Origin: Rhizobium ruizarguesonis
GTDB lineage: Bacteria; Pseudomonadota; Alphaproteobacteria; Rhizobiales; Rhizobiaceae
DNA: 64,000 bases
Assembly (NCBI RefSeq): GCF_012349115.1
Contig: NZ_PQIG01000078.1
Span: forward strand, 62,001 to 126,000
Reading direction: 5' to 3'
Under the pieces are notes generated by a model. That model had not been told where the DNA came from. It did no database searches and was given only the letters and a program-made list of their open reading frames with translations. Below, one piece after another: positions 54,484 to 63,001 of the stretch. The position numbers and the translations under genes were made by a program. Each line of letters begins with the position of its first letter. Position 1 is the stretch's first letter.

Positions 54484-55302
54484 CTACCATGAGATCCCCA
54501 ATCTGCGATCGGCGTCGTCGGCTCTCTGCGGCAGGACATCGTAGGCGGACGGAGTGACCGCCGAAAATCGTCTGAGGCCGAGCCGTTCCAAAACCGCCGT
54601 TCCCCCAGGCGTTTCATGCAACGTCACGAGGCCTTGCTGTAATGCTGTGGCGATGTCCGCGGGCAATGTCTGCGCGGCAACCAATAGCGGCGCGGGAAGC
54701 GGATCGGTCGTCGCCAGAATACGAAGGCCATCGATCGCGTCGCGCTCGTGCATCGACAACAATTGGAAGGCATAGGCGTCGATCGCGCCCGCATCGATCC
54801 TGCCATCCTTGAGGGCTGCGACGATGCCTGAGGGGTTGAGCAGCGGTCCGACCGTCGTGCTCTGCTTCATCGTGCCCGCAAATCGGTCGGCAAGGTAGGA
54901 GCGCGCCGCGTGGTAGCCCGATTGGGAATCGCGCACGGTCCAGCCCCAGCGTGCGGCAGCGAGATCCGCCACCGCGTTCACCGGCCCGGTGGAGGCGACG
55001 AGGATGTGGCTGGCATAGAGCGGCTGGTCCAAAGACCATGCTTCGCTCGAGACGGGTGCAGCAAGGACAGCCGGTCTCGTGTCCTCGGGCATGCGTGAAA
55101 ACGGATAGCCGCACATGAAGACCGCTCCCATGTCCGGCCTCGCCCATAACGCCGACAAGGGTGCTGGTGCGGCATGGGCGATGATCTCGAGCTCGACGCC
55201 GGACCGTAGGCTGACGAGCGCAAACAGCGCGTCCCACAGGCCGCGAATGCGCGGGCTGAGATTATACATTCTCGAACAGGCGATTGGCTTGGACATGACC
55301 AT
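54484..55302 (-). CDS. PhnD-like periplasmic-binding-fold protein without a signal peptide
   Basis: A 272-residue protein of the phosphonate/phosphite-binding (PhnD-like) fold. It shows DMGAVFMCGYPFSRM, VNAVADLAAARWGW with SQSGYHAAR, and GRIDAGAIDAYAFQLL, the usual blocks of the group. The N-terminus (SKPIACSRMYNLSPRIRGLW) has no signal peptide, so it would stay in the cytoplasm unless exported otherwise. It starts 6 bp after the OCD-family stop and comes before the permeases. It may be a cytosolic ligand-binding or catalytic protein rather than a transporter subunit. Confidence 0.75.
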   Translation of the reverse strand: MVMSKPIACSRMYNLSPRIRGLWDALFALVSLRSGVELEIIAHAAPAPLSALWARPDMGAVFMCGYPFSRMPEDTRPAVLAAPVSSEAWSLDQPLYASHILVASTGPVNAVADLAAARWGWTVRDSQSGYHAARSYLADRFAGTMKQSTTVGPLLNPSGIVAALKDGRIDAGAIDAYAFQLLSMHERDAIDGLRILATTDPLPAPLLVAAQTLPADIATALQQGLVTLHETPGGTAVLERLGLRRFSAVTPSAYDVLPQRADDADRRLGISW

Positions 55303-55308
55303 GGCTAT

Positions 55309-56313
55309 CTATGCGAACCGCAGGCGCTGGCCGATATTCATCTCCCTGGCCTTCTCCACCATGGCAGCGCCGAGCGCTACGTCGGTCGTGCTGAGGCCGC
55401 GATGCCAGAACAGGATCGTCTCCTCGTCGCTCTCGCGGCCGGGTTTCATGCCGGAGACGATCTGGCCGATTTCGGCATGCAAGTTCTCGGCCGTCACCTT
55501 GCCCTCGTCGACGTGACGGCGAAGCGCTCCGAACGGCTTGCCGGGCCCGCATTGTCCCCAATCGTCGACGACGACCTTGTCCATGATATCGGTGAGATCG
55601 AATTCAAGCGCGCTCATCGTGCCATAGGGCACGACGAAGGCCCCCTTCTTCACCCATTCCGTCTTGAACAGCGGTTCCGGTTCCGGCAGGCGGCTCGCCT
55701 CGACCATGATATCGGCGCCCTTGAGGCAATCCTCCCAATTGTCGGTAACGATGATCTTCTTGCCGAGATCCGCCTCAAGACGCTTTGCGAAGGCATCGCG
55801 ACTTTCCGGGCGGCGCGAATGCACGCGGATTTCATCGAAGTCGAAGAGATGATCGAGAAGGCGGACATTCCAGTACGAGGTTCCGCGGGCACCGATATGG
55901 CCGAGAATCTTGCTGTTCTTGCGGGCGAGATATTTTGCGCCAAGGGCGGTCACGGCGCCGGTGCGCATGTCGGTGATAGCCGTTGCGTCGATGATGGCCT
56001 TCGGCACGCCCGTGTTCGGATCGAACAGGTTGAGGACCGCAAGCTCCGAGGGCAGATCGACCTTATAGTTGTCGACGAAATCGCCGACGACTTTGACGCC
56101 GGCATAGTTCAGCGCTTTGACATAGCCGCGAAGCACGTTGAAATGGCCCTTGTCGGAGCTCTCCGGCACAAGATGAACACGCGGCTCGATGACGGTTTCG
56201 CCCCTGCCCTGCGCATCCAGCGCTTTCGACACCGCATCGAGAATCTCGTCATTCGTCAGCGCCAGCGCCTTGGCATCGAGGGCGTTGAGATAATCGATCC
56301 AGATTTCCTGCAT
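55309..56313 (-). CDS. Ornithine cyclodeaminase / mu-crystallin family protein
   Basis: A 334-residue NAD(P)-dependent protein of the OCD/mu-crystallin family. The substrate half has DFVDNYKVDLPSELAVLNL and TDMRTGAVTALGAKYLA, and the Rossmann part starts ILGHIGARGTSYWNVRLL with IRVHSRRPESRD. Members cyclise ornithine, reduce cyclic imines or oxidise amino acids. Here it lies between the binding-protein gene and the PhnD-like gene, so it probably works on the amino-acid part of the imported compound. The start at 56313 has GGAG nine bases upstream. It lacks an adjacent arginase, which argues against a plain ornithine role. Confidence 0.82.
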   Translation of the reverse strand: MQEIWIDYLNALDAKALALTNDEILDAVSKALDAQGRGETVIEPRVHLVPESSDKGHFNVLRGYVKALNYAGVKVVGDFVDNYKVDLPSELAVLNLFDPNTGVPKAIIDATAITDMRTGAVTALGAKYLARKNSKILGHIGARGTSYWNVRLLDHLFDFDEIRVHSRRPESRDAFAKRLEADLGKKIIVTDNWEDCLKGADIMVEASRLPEPEPLFKTEWVKKGAFVVPYGTMSALEFDLTDIMDKVVVDDWGQCGPGKPFGALRRHVDEGKVTAENLHAEIGQIVSGMKPGRESDEETILFWHRGLSTTDVALGAAMVEKAREMNIGQRLRFA

Positions 56314-56431
56314 TTCCCGCTTCTCCACATTCCTGTCCAGCTGCTGAAGGGACGGATTTTTGAACAGACACCCTAAAGGGATCGCCACGCCAGATCGCGG
56401 CCGGATCGATACCCGGCCGCGGGCGTGACAA

Positions 56432-57319
56432 TCATTTCGGCAGCAGGCCGTTTTCCTTGAGGAATTCGACCGCCACGTCCTTGGCTTCCTCGTGATCGGT
56501 CTCGACCTTGGCATTGAGGACGCGCATTTTCTCATTGTCGAGATGGGTGCCGACCGCTTCCAGCAGTTCGGCAACCTTCGGATTGGCCTTCAGCACGTCC
56601 TGGCGGACAACGGGGGCCACGTAGTAGGGCGGAAACAGACCCTTGTCGTCTGCCAGCGGCACGAGGTTCTTCGAGCCGATTTGCCAGTCGGTCGCGGCGC
56701 CATTGGCGACGTCAATGTCCTTTTGTTCCAGCGCGTCATAACGAAGGCCAAGCTTGGCAAACTGCTTGAACTCCTTGAACTGGGCGCCGTAGACACGCTT
56801 CAGGCCGGGCAGGCCATCGGCGCGGTCCGGAAATTCAGCGCCGCCGCCGAAGACCAGGGTCTTGGAAACCTTGGCGAGATCCGACAGGCTTTTCAGATTG
56901 TTGGCCTGCGCCGTTTCCTGCCGGACGACGATGACATAGCCATTGTTGATGCCGCTCGGCTTCAGCCAGGTGAGGTTGAACTGCTTGGCGTAGAAGTCCT
57001 TGACCTGCGTGTAGACCTTCTCGGCATCGGTCGACATCTCACCCTTGACGACAGAAGCCAGCGCCGTGCCGGTATATTCCGGATAGAGATCGATCTCGCC
57101 GGCCACCAATGCCTGGTGAGCAATCAGTGTGCCGCCGAGGTTGATCTTGCGCTCGACTGTGATGCCGGCATTTTCCAAAACGGCGGCGTACATTTCGGCG
57201 AGGATAAACTGCTCGGTGAAATTCTTGCTGCCGACTTTGATGGTCTCTGCGGATGCAGGCTGGAACATGGCGGCTGCCATGATGCCGGCTGCAAAAACGC
57301 CTTTTGTCCAATTTTTCAT
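56432..57319 (-). CDS. Osmoprotectant-type periplasmic binding protein (OpuCC/OsmF type)
   Basis: A 295-residue binding protein with a signal peptide (residues 1-24, GVFAAGIMAAAMFQPASA). The mature part begins ETIKVGSKNFTEQFILAEMYA, the hallmark of OpuAC/OsmF proteins, and contains DLYPEYTGTAL and SKTLVFGGGAEFPDR. These bind quaternary ammonium compounds in an aromatic cage. The ATG at 57319 has GAGGGA six bases upstream. It is 114 bp after the lyase gene, and no operator is evident there. Confidence 0.92.
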   Translation of the reverse strand: MKNWTKGVFAAGIMAAAMFQPASAETIKVGSKNFTEQFILAEMYAAVLENAGITVERKINLGGTLIAHQALVAGEIDLYPEYTGTALASVVKGEMSTDAEKVYTQVKDFYAKQFNLTWLKPSGINNGYVIVVRQETAQANNLKSLSDLAKVSKTLVFGGGAEFPDRADGLPGLKRVYGAQFKEFKQFAKLGLRYDALEQKDIDVANGAATDWQIGSKNLVPLADDKGLFPPYYVAPVVRQDVLKANPKVAELLEAVGTHLDNEKMRVLNAKVETDHEEAKDVAVEFLKENGLLPK

Positions 57320-57433
57320 AGTCATTCCCTCTTGTTGACTTTTCAATGAACGGACTGACGGCATTCTCCTGAATGACCATCAGCATGACCGGTCGGCGCC
57401 CTGCCCTTCTTGCCGGGGCAGTGGCAAACCGGC

Positions 57434-58939
57434 TTATTGCGGGCCACGCCCGATCAATGCGGCAATCGTCGCAAAATCCGGCCCTTGCGCGCGATCCTCT
57501 TCAAGCGCCGGGACGTGGGTGCGGACAAAGGCATAGGCTTCCGCCGATCCCTTGCCCAATTCGCCTGAGACGCCTCTGAGCTCGACGGCCTGTACCGAAG
57601 CAATCAGTTCGATGGCGACCAGATAGCGCAGGCGCTCGACGATCGCCTGCGCCTTTGCCAAAACGCTCGGAGCCATCGATGCCTGGTCTTCGACGCCATC
57701 GGCGACAGGAATGGGCGAAAGCGAAACCGGCATGGCTAGATGGCGGATTTCGGCTTCCATGGCCGAGACGGTCTTTTGCACGGTCGCAAAACCGGTACGG
57801 CTCTGGCCCATCGGGGTCAGAAAGCGGGGCAGGTCGGACATGCCAGGCGACATGATCTTCATGATCCGATAGGCGGTGCCTGCCGCACAATGCGCCATCG
57901 CCTGCCCCAGCCTTTCCCAGGCGAGCACAAAAGCGGTCATGTCAAAATTGCCGTGTGAAAGAATGACGCCCTCGGATGCGATCACGACAGGATTGTCACT
58001 GGAACTGACGAGCTCTATGTCAGTCGCCTGCCTTGCCTCATCGATCGCATGCCGCAACGCGCCCCAAACCTGCGGCGTGCAGCGGTAGCTCAAAGGATCC
58101 TGCAGACGCCTTGCCGCATCGGCGGCAAGCAAGGAGCTGCCCGAAAGAAGCTCCATCAGCTGAGCGGCGACGCGGCGCTGCCCAAAGGCCGGTCTTGCAG
58201 CCAGAGCGCGGTCGTCGAAGGCACTGACATTGGCCCGGAACGCTTCGAAATTAACGGCAATCGCCTTCAGGGACCAATCGAAGAGCCGCTCGATATCCAC
58301 AAGCGCCAAGCAGGCGAGGCCGATGGAGAGGCTGTTGGCCACAACAAGCGCATGCCCGTCCTTCGGCGCCAATTCGAGGGGCTTCAGGCCGGCCCTGTCA
58401 AGGGCGATGGCGGCCGGCAGCACTTCGCCGTCAAACTCGATCTCACCGAAGCCCAGAAGGCCCCGGCTCATATGGGCAAGCGGCGCCAAATCCGCCGCAC
58501 CGATCGAGCCCAATGAGGGGACGACAGGATGGACACCGGCATTGATGGCGGCAATCAGACCCTGGAAGACTTTCAGCGAAACGCCGGAACCGCCCGCCGC
58601 CATGCCGGCGGCCCTGACGGCCATCATCGCCCGCATGGATTCCTCGGCAAGCGGCTCCCCGACACCGACGGAGCGGGCTTGCGGCACACGCATCTGGAAC
58701 GCTACCAGATCTTCCGTTGCAAGTCGGGTATCGACCCCCGCCCCAAGTCCCGTCGTCAGGCCATAGACCGGCAGATCGCTTTCCGTATAGCGATCGACGA
58801 CGGCGCGCGCGCCCACAATCCGGGCCTCGACCTCGGCCGATACCTCGATCCTTGCGTGACGACGGGCAATTGCTGCGATGTCCTCGATCGTCGGCGCCGC
58901 CGCACTGAAGATGATCGATGGAGAATTGGTGGCGCTCAC
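57434..58939 (-). CDS. Histidine-ammonia-lyase homologue lacking the MIO tripeptide
   Basis: A 501-residue aromatic-amino-acid-lyase-fold protein of normal HAL length. The fold is intact (YGLTTGLGAG, VGVGEPLAEES, QDPLSYRCTPQVWGA, SSSDNPVV, GVEDQASMAPS). The cofactor loop reads SLGSIGAADLAPLAHM (residues 142-157) where HAL has G-A-S-G-D-L: Ser and Gly of the Ala-Ser-Gly triad are gone, so MIO cannot form. The catalytic His of HAL before the VGVGEPL block is Arg and the Tyr in QDPY is Leu. It starts at GTG 58939, GGAGAG upstream, overlapping the regulator gene by GTGA. It may eliminate a better leaving group such as trimethylamine, as ergothionase does. Confidence 0.85.
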   Translation of the reverse strand: MSATNSPSIIFSAAAPTIEDIAAIARRHARIEVSAEVEARIVGARAVVDRYTESDLPVYGLTTGLGAGVDTRLATEDLVAFQMRVPQARSVGVGEPLAEESMRAMMAVRAAGMAAGGSGVSLKVFQGLIAAINAGVHPVVPSLGSIGAADLAPLAHMSRGLLGFGEIEFDGEVLPAAIALDRAGLKPLELAPKDGHALVVANSLSIGLACLALVDIERLFDWSLKAIAVNFEAFRANVSAFDDRALAARPAFGQRRVAAQLMELLSGSSLLAADAARRLQDPLSYRCTPQVWGALRHAIDEARQATDIELVSSSDNPVVIASEGVILSHGNFDMTAFVLAWERLGQAMAHCAAGTAYRIMKIMSPGMSDLPRFLTPMGQSRTGFATVQKTVSAMEAEIRHLAMPVSLSPIPVADGVEDQASMAPSVLAKAQAIVERLRYLVAIELIASVQAVELRGVSGELGKGSAEAYAFVRTHVPALEEDRAQGPDFATIAALIGRGPQ

Positions 58940-59703
58940 TGTTTCTCTCCGAGAATGGCTACGGGCCGTGCGGGACCCTTGGTGGACCGTGCTTCCAGCC
59001 GATATTGCGCGCCGGGATAGTATAACAGCGCACAGGTCACGACGGCCTCGCCTGACCAAGTTCTTCGAAAGACGCGCAGGCAAGGGTGATCATTCCTGAG
59101 GCCGAGATATTTGCGTATGGCCGGATCCGGTTTGACGGCCTGGACGATATGTTCGAACGCCGTTATCGGAGCCACCTCCGTCAGATATTCGTGTGGCGTC
59201 ATGCTGCGGAAGTCGGCCGACAGATAGTCGGGCGCGACCAGCGGATTGACGTAGCGCTCCTCGACCTGAATGGGCCGGTCGTTTTCCATGTGCACGATCA
59301 GCGAATGCATCACCTCAGCGCCGAGGATGAGTTCGAGCGCGTCGGCGACGTTGGCATCCGCCTTCATCAAGCCGGCCTTGACCACGATCGCCTGATGCGT
59401 GTGGCCCCGCTCCAGTATTTCGTCGGCTATGTTGCGGATTTGAAGCAGATCGACGTCGAGGTGCTTTGGCGACACGAAGGTTCCTATCCCGGCGGATCGC
59501 TTGAGAACACCCTCGAACATCAACTCCCGCAGCGCCCGGTTCGCCGTCATGCGGCTGACGCCGAATGCCGCCACCAATTCGCTCTCAGAGGATACCCGGT
59601 CTCCCGGCTGCAGCTTGCCCTCGGCGATCTCGGCCAGAATCTGCTCCTTGATCCTGATATAATGGCGCGCCTCGCCGGCGGCGGGTTTGACCGCTTTCGT
59701 CAT
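58936..59703 (-). CDS. HutC-like GntR/UTRA regulator
   Basis: A 255-residue GntR regulator of the HutC subfamily. The winged helix-turn-helix (about 15-80) reads SESELVAAFGVSRMTANRALREL. The UTRA domain (about 95-240) has VEERYVNPLVAPDYLS, EYLTEVAPITAFEHIVQAV and VFRRTWSGEAVVTCALLYYPG, close to the pattern of HutC, which senses urocanate. This suggests an imidazole-acrylate-like ligand. It overlaps MaoC (ATGA) and the lyase (GTGA). The palindrome at 62924-62937 matches the HutC consensus and is its likely operator. Confidence 0.88.
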   Translation of the reverse strand: MTKAVKPAAGEARHYIRIKEQILAEIAEGKLQPGDRVSSESELVAAFGVSRMTANRALRELMFEGVLKRSAGIGTFVSPKHLDVDLLQIRNIADEILERGHTHQAIVVKAGLMKADANVADALELILGAEVMHSLIVHMENDRPIQVEERYVNPLVAPDYLSADFRSMTPHEYLTEVAPITAFEHIVQAVKPDPAIRKYLGLRNDHPCLRVFRRTWSGEAVVTCALLYYPGAQYRLEARSTKGPARPVAILGEKQ

Positions 59704-60551
59704 GACAACCTCGCCATGCCATTGTCGAGGATGATCGCGCCGCGAGAAGCAACGAGGCCTCGGAAGCGAATCTCGGCATCGTTCCGCCACATCTGCACGG
59801 TGATCGTTTCGCCGGGAAAGATCGGCGCGCTGAAACGCGCCGCGATGGCGCTCAAGGCGCTCGCCAGGCTTGGATCGATGGCAGCGACAATGGCGTAACC
59901 CGCATAACCGAAGCTGCACAGCCCATGCAGGATCGGCCGGTCAAAGCCGCTTTTGCCGGCTGCCCGCGGGTCGACATGCAGCGGATTGAGATCGCCGTTC
60001 AGGCGATAAAGCAGAGCGGCGTTGTCAGGGATGTCGACATTGATTTCAAGATCCGGCGCTCTCTCCGGGACTTTCGACAAGGGTTCGGGCGCAGATCCCG
60101 CCGAACCGCACCCACCGTCGCCGCGGCACGCATTCGTCTGGACGATCGTCGCGATTGGCTCACCATCGTCCACGGTTGCGATCAAGCGCTCGAAGCTGAC
60201 GAACATCCCTTTCTCAACGCCGCGGTCGACCACCGACAAGACGCGCGAGCGTGAGATCAGCGGCACATCGAGAGGAACCGGCCGATGGATCGTCAGGCGA
60301 TGTTCGGAATGCACCAGACGCGCCCAGTCGACGCCTGTCTGCTGCATCCATGGGCCTGGATGCGCCACGATATTGGCAAGGGTCGGCGCGGTCACGAGAT
60401 CGCGTTCATAGACGTAGTTCAATGTCTTTTCGTCGAGCGCGTTGGTGCCGTAGCCAACCGACAGGGCGTAAAGGATGGCATCCCTTGCGGTAACCACATG
60501 TGTCGCTTGCGGCACCGGGAAGTCGAGGATGGATTGGGCCGATAGCGTCAC
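59700..60551 (-). CDS. MaoC-family enoyl-CoA hydratase (hydratase 2 type)
   Basis: A 283-residue double-hot-dog hydratase similar to the hydratase-2 part of peroxisomal multifunctional enzyme. The first hot dog is degenerate; the second has the catalytic segment ALLYRLNGDLNPLHVDPRAA (about 180-200) with Asp and His of R-specific hydratases and FDRPILHGLCSFGYAG. It would add water to an unsaturated acyl-CoA. It overlaps both neighbours by ATGA, between the SDR and the regulator. Confidence 0.85.
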   Translation of the reverse strand: MTLSAQSILDFPVPQATHVVTARDAILYALSVGYGTNALDEKTLNYVYERDLVTAPTLANIVAHPGPWMQQTGVDWARLVHSEHRLTIHRPVPLDVPLISRSRVLSVVDRGVEKGMFVSFERLIATVDDGEPIATIVQTNACRGDGGCGSAGSAPEPLSKVPERAPDLEINVDIPDNAALLYRLNGDLNPLHVDPRAAGKSGFDRPILHGLCSFGYAGYAIVAAIDPSLASALSAIAARFSAPIFPGETITVQMWRNDAEIRFRGLVASRGAIILDNGMARLS

Positions 60552-61354
60552 GATGCGGCTCCCCCGGATGTCGCGGGTTTGCGAGCGCCACCGGACAGGC
60601 GGATGCCGCCGTCAATGGAAAGCAATTCACCGGTGACGAAGTCAGCCCCCTGAACAAGCCAGACTATGGCGCCGGCAACGTCTCCCGGTGTCGCGACCCG
60701 GCCGAGCGGCGCGGTTTCCGAAAATCGCTTGGCAATGGCTCCATAGGCATCCGGCCCGAGCGTGTCGCGCATCCAGCGCGTATCGATGATGCCGGGGCAA
60801 ACTGCATTCACGCGGATATCGGGACCGCAGGTGCGCGCCAAGGCCAAAGTCAGCGCATTGAGCGCACCCTTGGAGGCCGTATAGGCAAGCGAACTGCCGC
60901 CGCCGGTAAAGGCAACGTTGGATGAGACATTGACGATCGCACCGCCGCCGCTGTTCCGCATCGCAGGTATCGCCGCCCGGCACATCTGATAGGCGCCGAT
61001 GACGTTGACACCGAAAACGCTCTGAAAATCTTCGGCCGACAGCGTCTCCAGATCGAAAGGATCGGATTTGACCGTCACTGCGGCATTGTTCACCAAGGCG
61101 TCGAGCCGTCCCCATCGATTGACGGCAATCGCGACCATCCGGCGGCAAGCCGCGTCGTCGGCAACGTCGGCTTGGACGATCTCGACCTCCGTGCCCAGAC
61201 TGCGGCAGATATCGCCGGTCTCATCGGCCTCTTTTTTGCTGCGGCTGTAGTTGATGACCACCCGGGCGCCGCCCTCGGCGAATTGCTTCACGCATGCAGC
61301 CCCGACACCCGTTGCCGAGCCCGTGACGATGATGGCGGCTCCATCGATTTTCAT
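60548..61354 (-). CDS. Short-chain dehydrogenase/reductase
   Basis: A 268-residue classical SDR. The dinucleotide motif is TGSATGVGAACV, NNAAV follows, the catalytic Ser is in IVNVSSNVAF and the Tyr/Lys pair in LAYTASKGAL. GIIDTRW and DGGIRLSGG are typical C-terminal blocks. The ATG at 61354 overlaps the CoA-transferase stop (ATGA). In this position a 3-hydroxyacyl-CoA dehydrogenase role after the MaoC hydratase is plausible. Confidence 0.9.
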   Translation of the reverse strand: MKIDGAAIIVTGSATGVGAACVKQFAEGGARVVINYSRSKKEADETGDICRSLGTEVEIVQADVADDAACRRMVAIAVNRWGRLDALVNNAAVTVKSDPFDLETLSAEDFQSVFGVNVIGAYQMCRAAIPAMRNSGGGAIVNVSSNVAFTGGGSSLAYTASKGALNALTLALARTCGPDIRVNAVCPGIIDTRWMRDTLGPDAYGAIAKRFSETAPLGRVATPGDVAGAIVWLVQGADFVTGELLSIDGGIRLSGGARKPATSGGAAS

Positions 61355-62901
61355 GGGGCAAAGTCCTTCATGGCATGGGTCGAAAACAGGCGCACATCCA
61401 TCTGCTTCAGCTGGTCCGACACCGCGATGCCCTTCGGCAGGCGGTCGAGAACATCGGCGGCAAGATCGATGCCGGGGGCAAACTCCGTCAGCGTCAAGCA
61501 TCCGCCGATCACCCGAAAAACCGCCCGCTCAGTGACGACGAGCTGTGACTGTCCCTCCGGCGCAAAGGCTGGGCTCGAACTGATCTGGTCGACAGCCTCG
61601 ACGATCTTGCAAAGGCGGCCGTCCTGGATGATGTCGAGCCTGCCGTCGGCAACTGCAATTTGCGCGCCGCCCGCCGAAAATGCGCCGAGATAGACAACAT
61701 GCTTGGCTGTCTGCGAGATATTGGTGAATCCGCCGACCCCGACGATGGAATTGTTGAAGCGGCTGACATTGACCGCCCCATGCCGATCCACCTCGGCCAT
61801 GCCGAGAAAGGCGATGTCCAGGCCGCCGCCGTCGTAAAAGTCGAACTGCGATGCCTGTGGGACGATGGCGGTCGGATTGACCGCGGCGCCGAAGGACAGC
61901 TCTTCGGCCGGCACGCCGCCGATGACGCCGGATTCGATCGTCACGGTATAATCGTCGAATCCCTCTTCGCTGGCGATACGGCCGATCCCGGCGGCAATGC
62001 CGATGCCGAGATTGATCGTCGGGCGGTTCAGCGGCGCCAGTTCCAGGAAGGCGCGTCGCTGAATAATCTTATCGACCGACAGCGGCGCCGGCTGCAGGCG
62101 GCTCACCGCCATCCGGACGCGCCCGGTATAGGCGATATTGTCCGTTTCAGCGAAACTGATGCCGTGCTGGGCCGGATCATCACAGACGACGACATAATCG
62201 ACGAGCGCCGCCGGGATACGAACATCGTTGGGCTGCAGCGAGCCGCGCTCGGCAATCCTTTTGACCTGCACGACGACGATGCCACCGGAGTTTCGGCCCG
62301 CCTGTGCCATGGCGAGCACATCGAGCGGGAAGGCCTCGTCCTCGAGCGTGATGTTCCCGTCTTCGTCGGCCGTCGTTCCGCGCAAGAGCACGCAGTCGAG
62401 CGGCATCGACGGATAAAGCAGCCATTCCTTGCCGCGCAACGACACACGCTCGACAAGCGAACGCGGTGTCGTCGCATTCATGCGGCCGCCGCCATGAAGC
62501 GGATCCATGAAGGAACCGAGACCGATATGGGTGACCACTCCAGGCTGACCCGCCGCAATCGCCCGATAGAGTTGCGCGATGACGCCCTGCGGCCAGCAAT
62601 GCGCTTCGATCTTTTCCTCGATCGCAAGCTTTCCAAGGCGCGGCGTTCCGCGCCATCCCCCGGCAATCACACAGGCGACCAGGCCTTCATAACCGAAGTG
62701 CCCCATGCCGCGCGTCTGACGATCGCCCGTACTGGCAGCGAACAGAAGCGTCAGGTTGCGGGGTTTTCCAGAGGCGAGGAAACGCTCCTCGACAGCGGCC
62801 GTAATGGCCTCGGGATGGCAGCATCCTCCAAAACCGGAAGCAGCGACAGTCATCCCGTCTTCGAGAAGATCCGCAGCTTGCTGTGAAGAGATGACCCGCA
62901 T
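61351..62901 (-). CDS. Acetate/propionate-type CoA-transferase (family I, fused subunits)
   Basis: A 516-residue CoA-transferase with the alpha and beta parts in one chain, like propionate CoA-transferase. The alpha half has TVAASGFGGCCHPEAI and THIGLGSFMDPLHGGGR; the beta half starts near residue 300 with NLGIGIAAGIGRIA, and the catalytic Glu is in VTIESGVIGG. It would activate a carboxylate by CoA transfer from acetyl-CoA. It is the first gene of the operon. The palindromic operator lies 22 bp in front of the ATG. Confidence 0.88.
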   Translation of the reverse strand: MRVISSQQAADLLEDGMTVAASGFGGCCHPEAITAAVEERFLASGKPRNLTLLFAASTGDRQTRGMGHFGYEGLVACVIAGGWRGTPRLGKLAIEEKIEAHCWPQGVIAQLYRAIAAGQPGVVTHIGLGSFMDPLHGGGRMNATTPRSLVERVSLRGKEWLLYPSMPLDCVLLRGTTADEDGNITLEDEAFPLDVLAMAQAGRNSGGIVVVQVKRIAERGSLQPNDVRIPAALVDYVVVCDDPAQHGISFAETDNIAYTGRVRMAVSRLQPAPLSVDKIIQRRAFLELAPLNRPTINLGIGIAAGIGRIASEEGFDDYTVTIESGVIGGVPAEELSFGAAVNPTAIVPQASQFDFYDGGGLDIAFLGMAEVDRHGAVNVSRFNNSIVGVGGFTNISQTAKHVVYLGAFSAGGAQIAVADGRLDIIQDGRLCKIVEAVDQISSSPAFAPEGQSQLVVTERAVFRVIGGCLTLTEFAPGIDLAADVLDRLPKGIAVSDQLKQMDVRLFSTHAMKDFAP

Positions 62902-62923
62902 GACGATCTATGCTTCCGCCTAA

Positions 62924-62937
62924 CCTGTATATACAGG
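62924..62937. promoter_or_regulatory. HutC-type operator in front of the lyase operon
   Basis: CCTGTATATACAGG is a perfect 14-bp palindrome and contains GTATATAC, which fits the GT-N-TA-N-AC consensus of the HutC subfamily of GntR regulators. On the minus strand a TTGCCT and TAGCCT pair, 17 bp apart, would place it over the -10 box and transcription start. No second copy was seen elsewhere in the operon. Confidence 0.7.
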
Positions 62938-63001
62938 CTAGCCGCTGATCGTTTGGAAGGCAACCGGATTCTTTGCAAGTATTTTGGGCATATCACCTCG
63001 A

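Noticed and set aside
57434..58939. Canonical histidine ammonia-lyase HutH
   Set aside because: The MIO-forming Ala-Ser-Gly is absent and no hutU, hutI or hutG gene is near, so the name would mislead.
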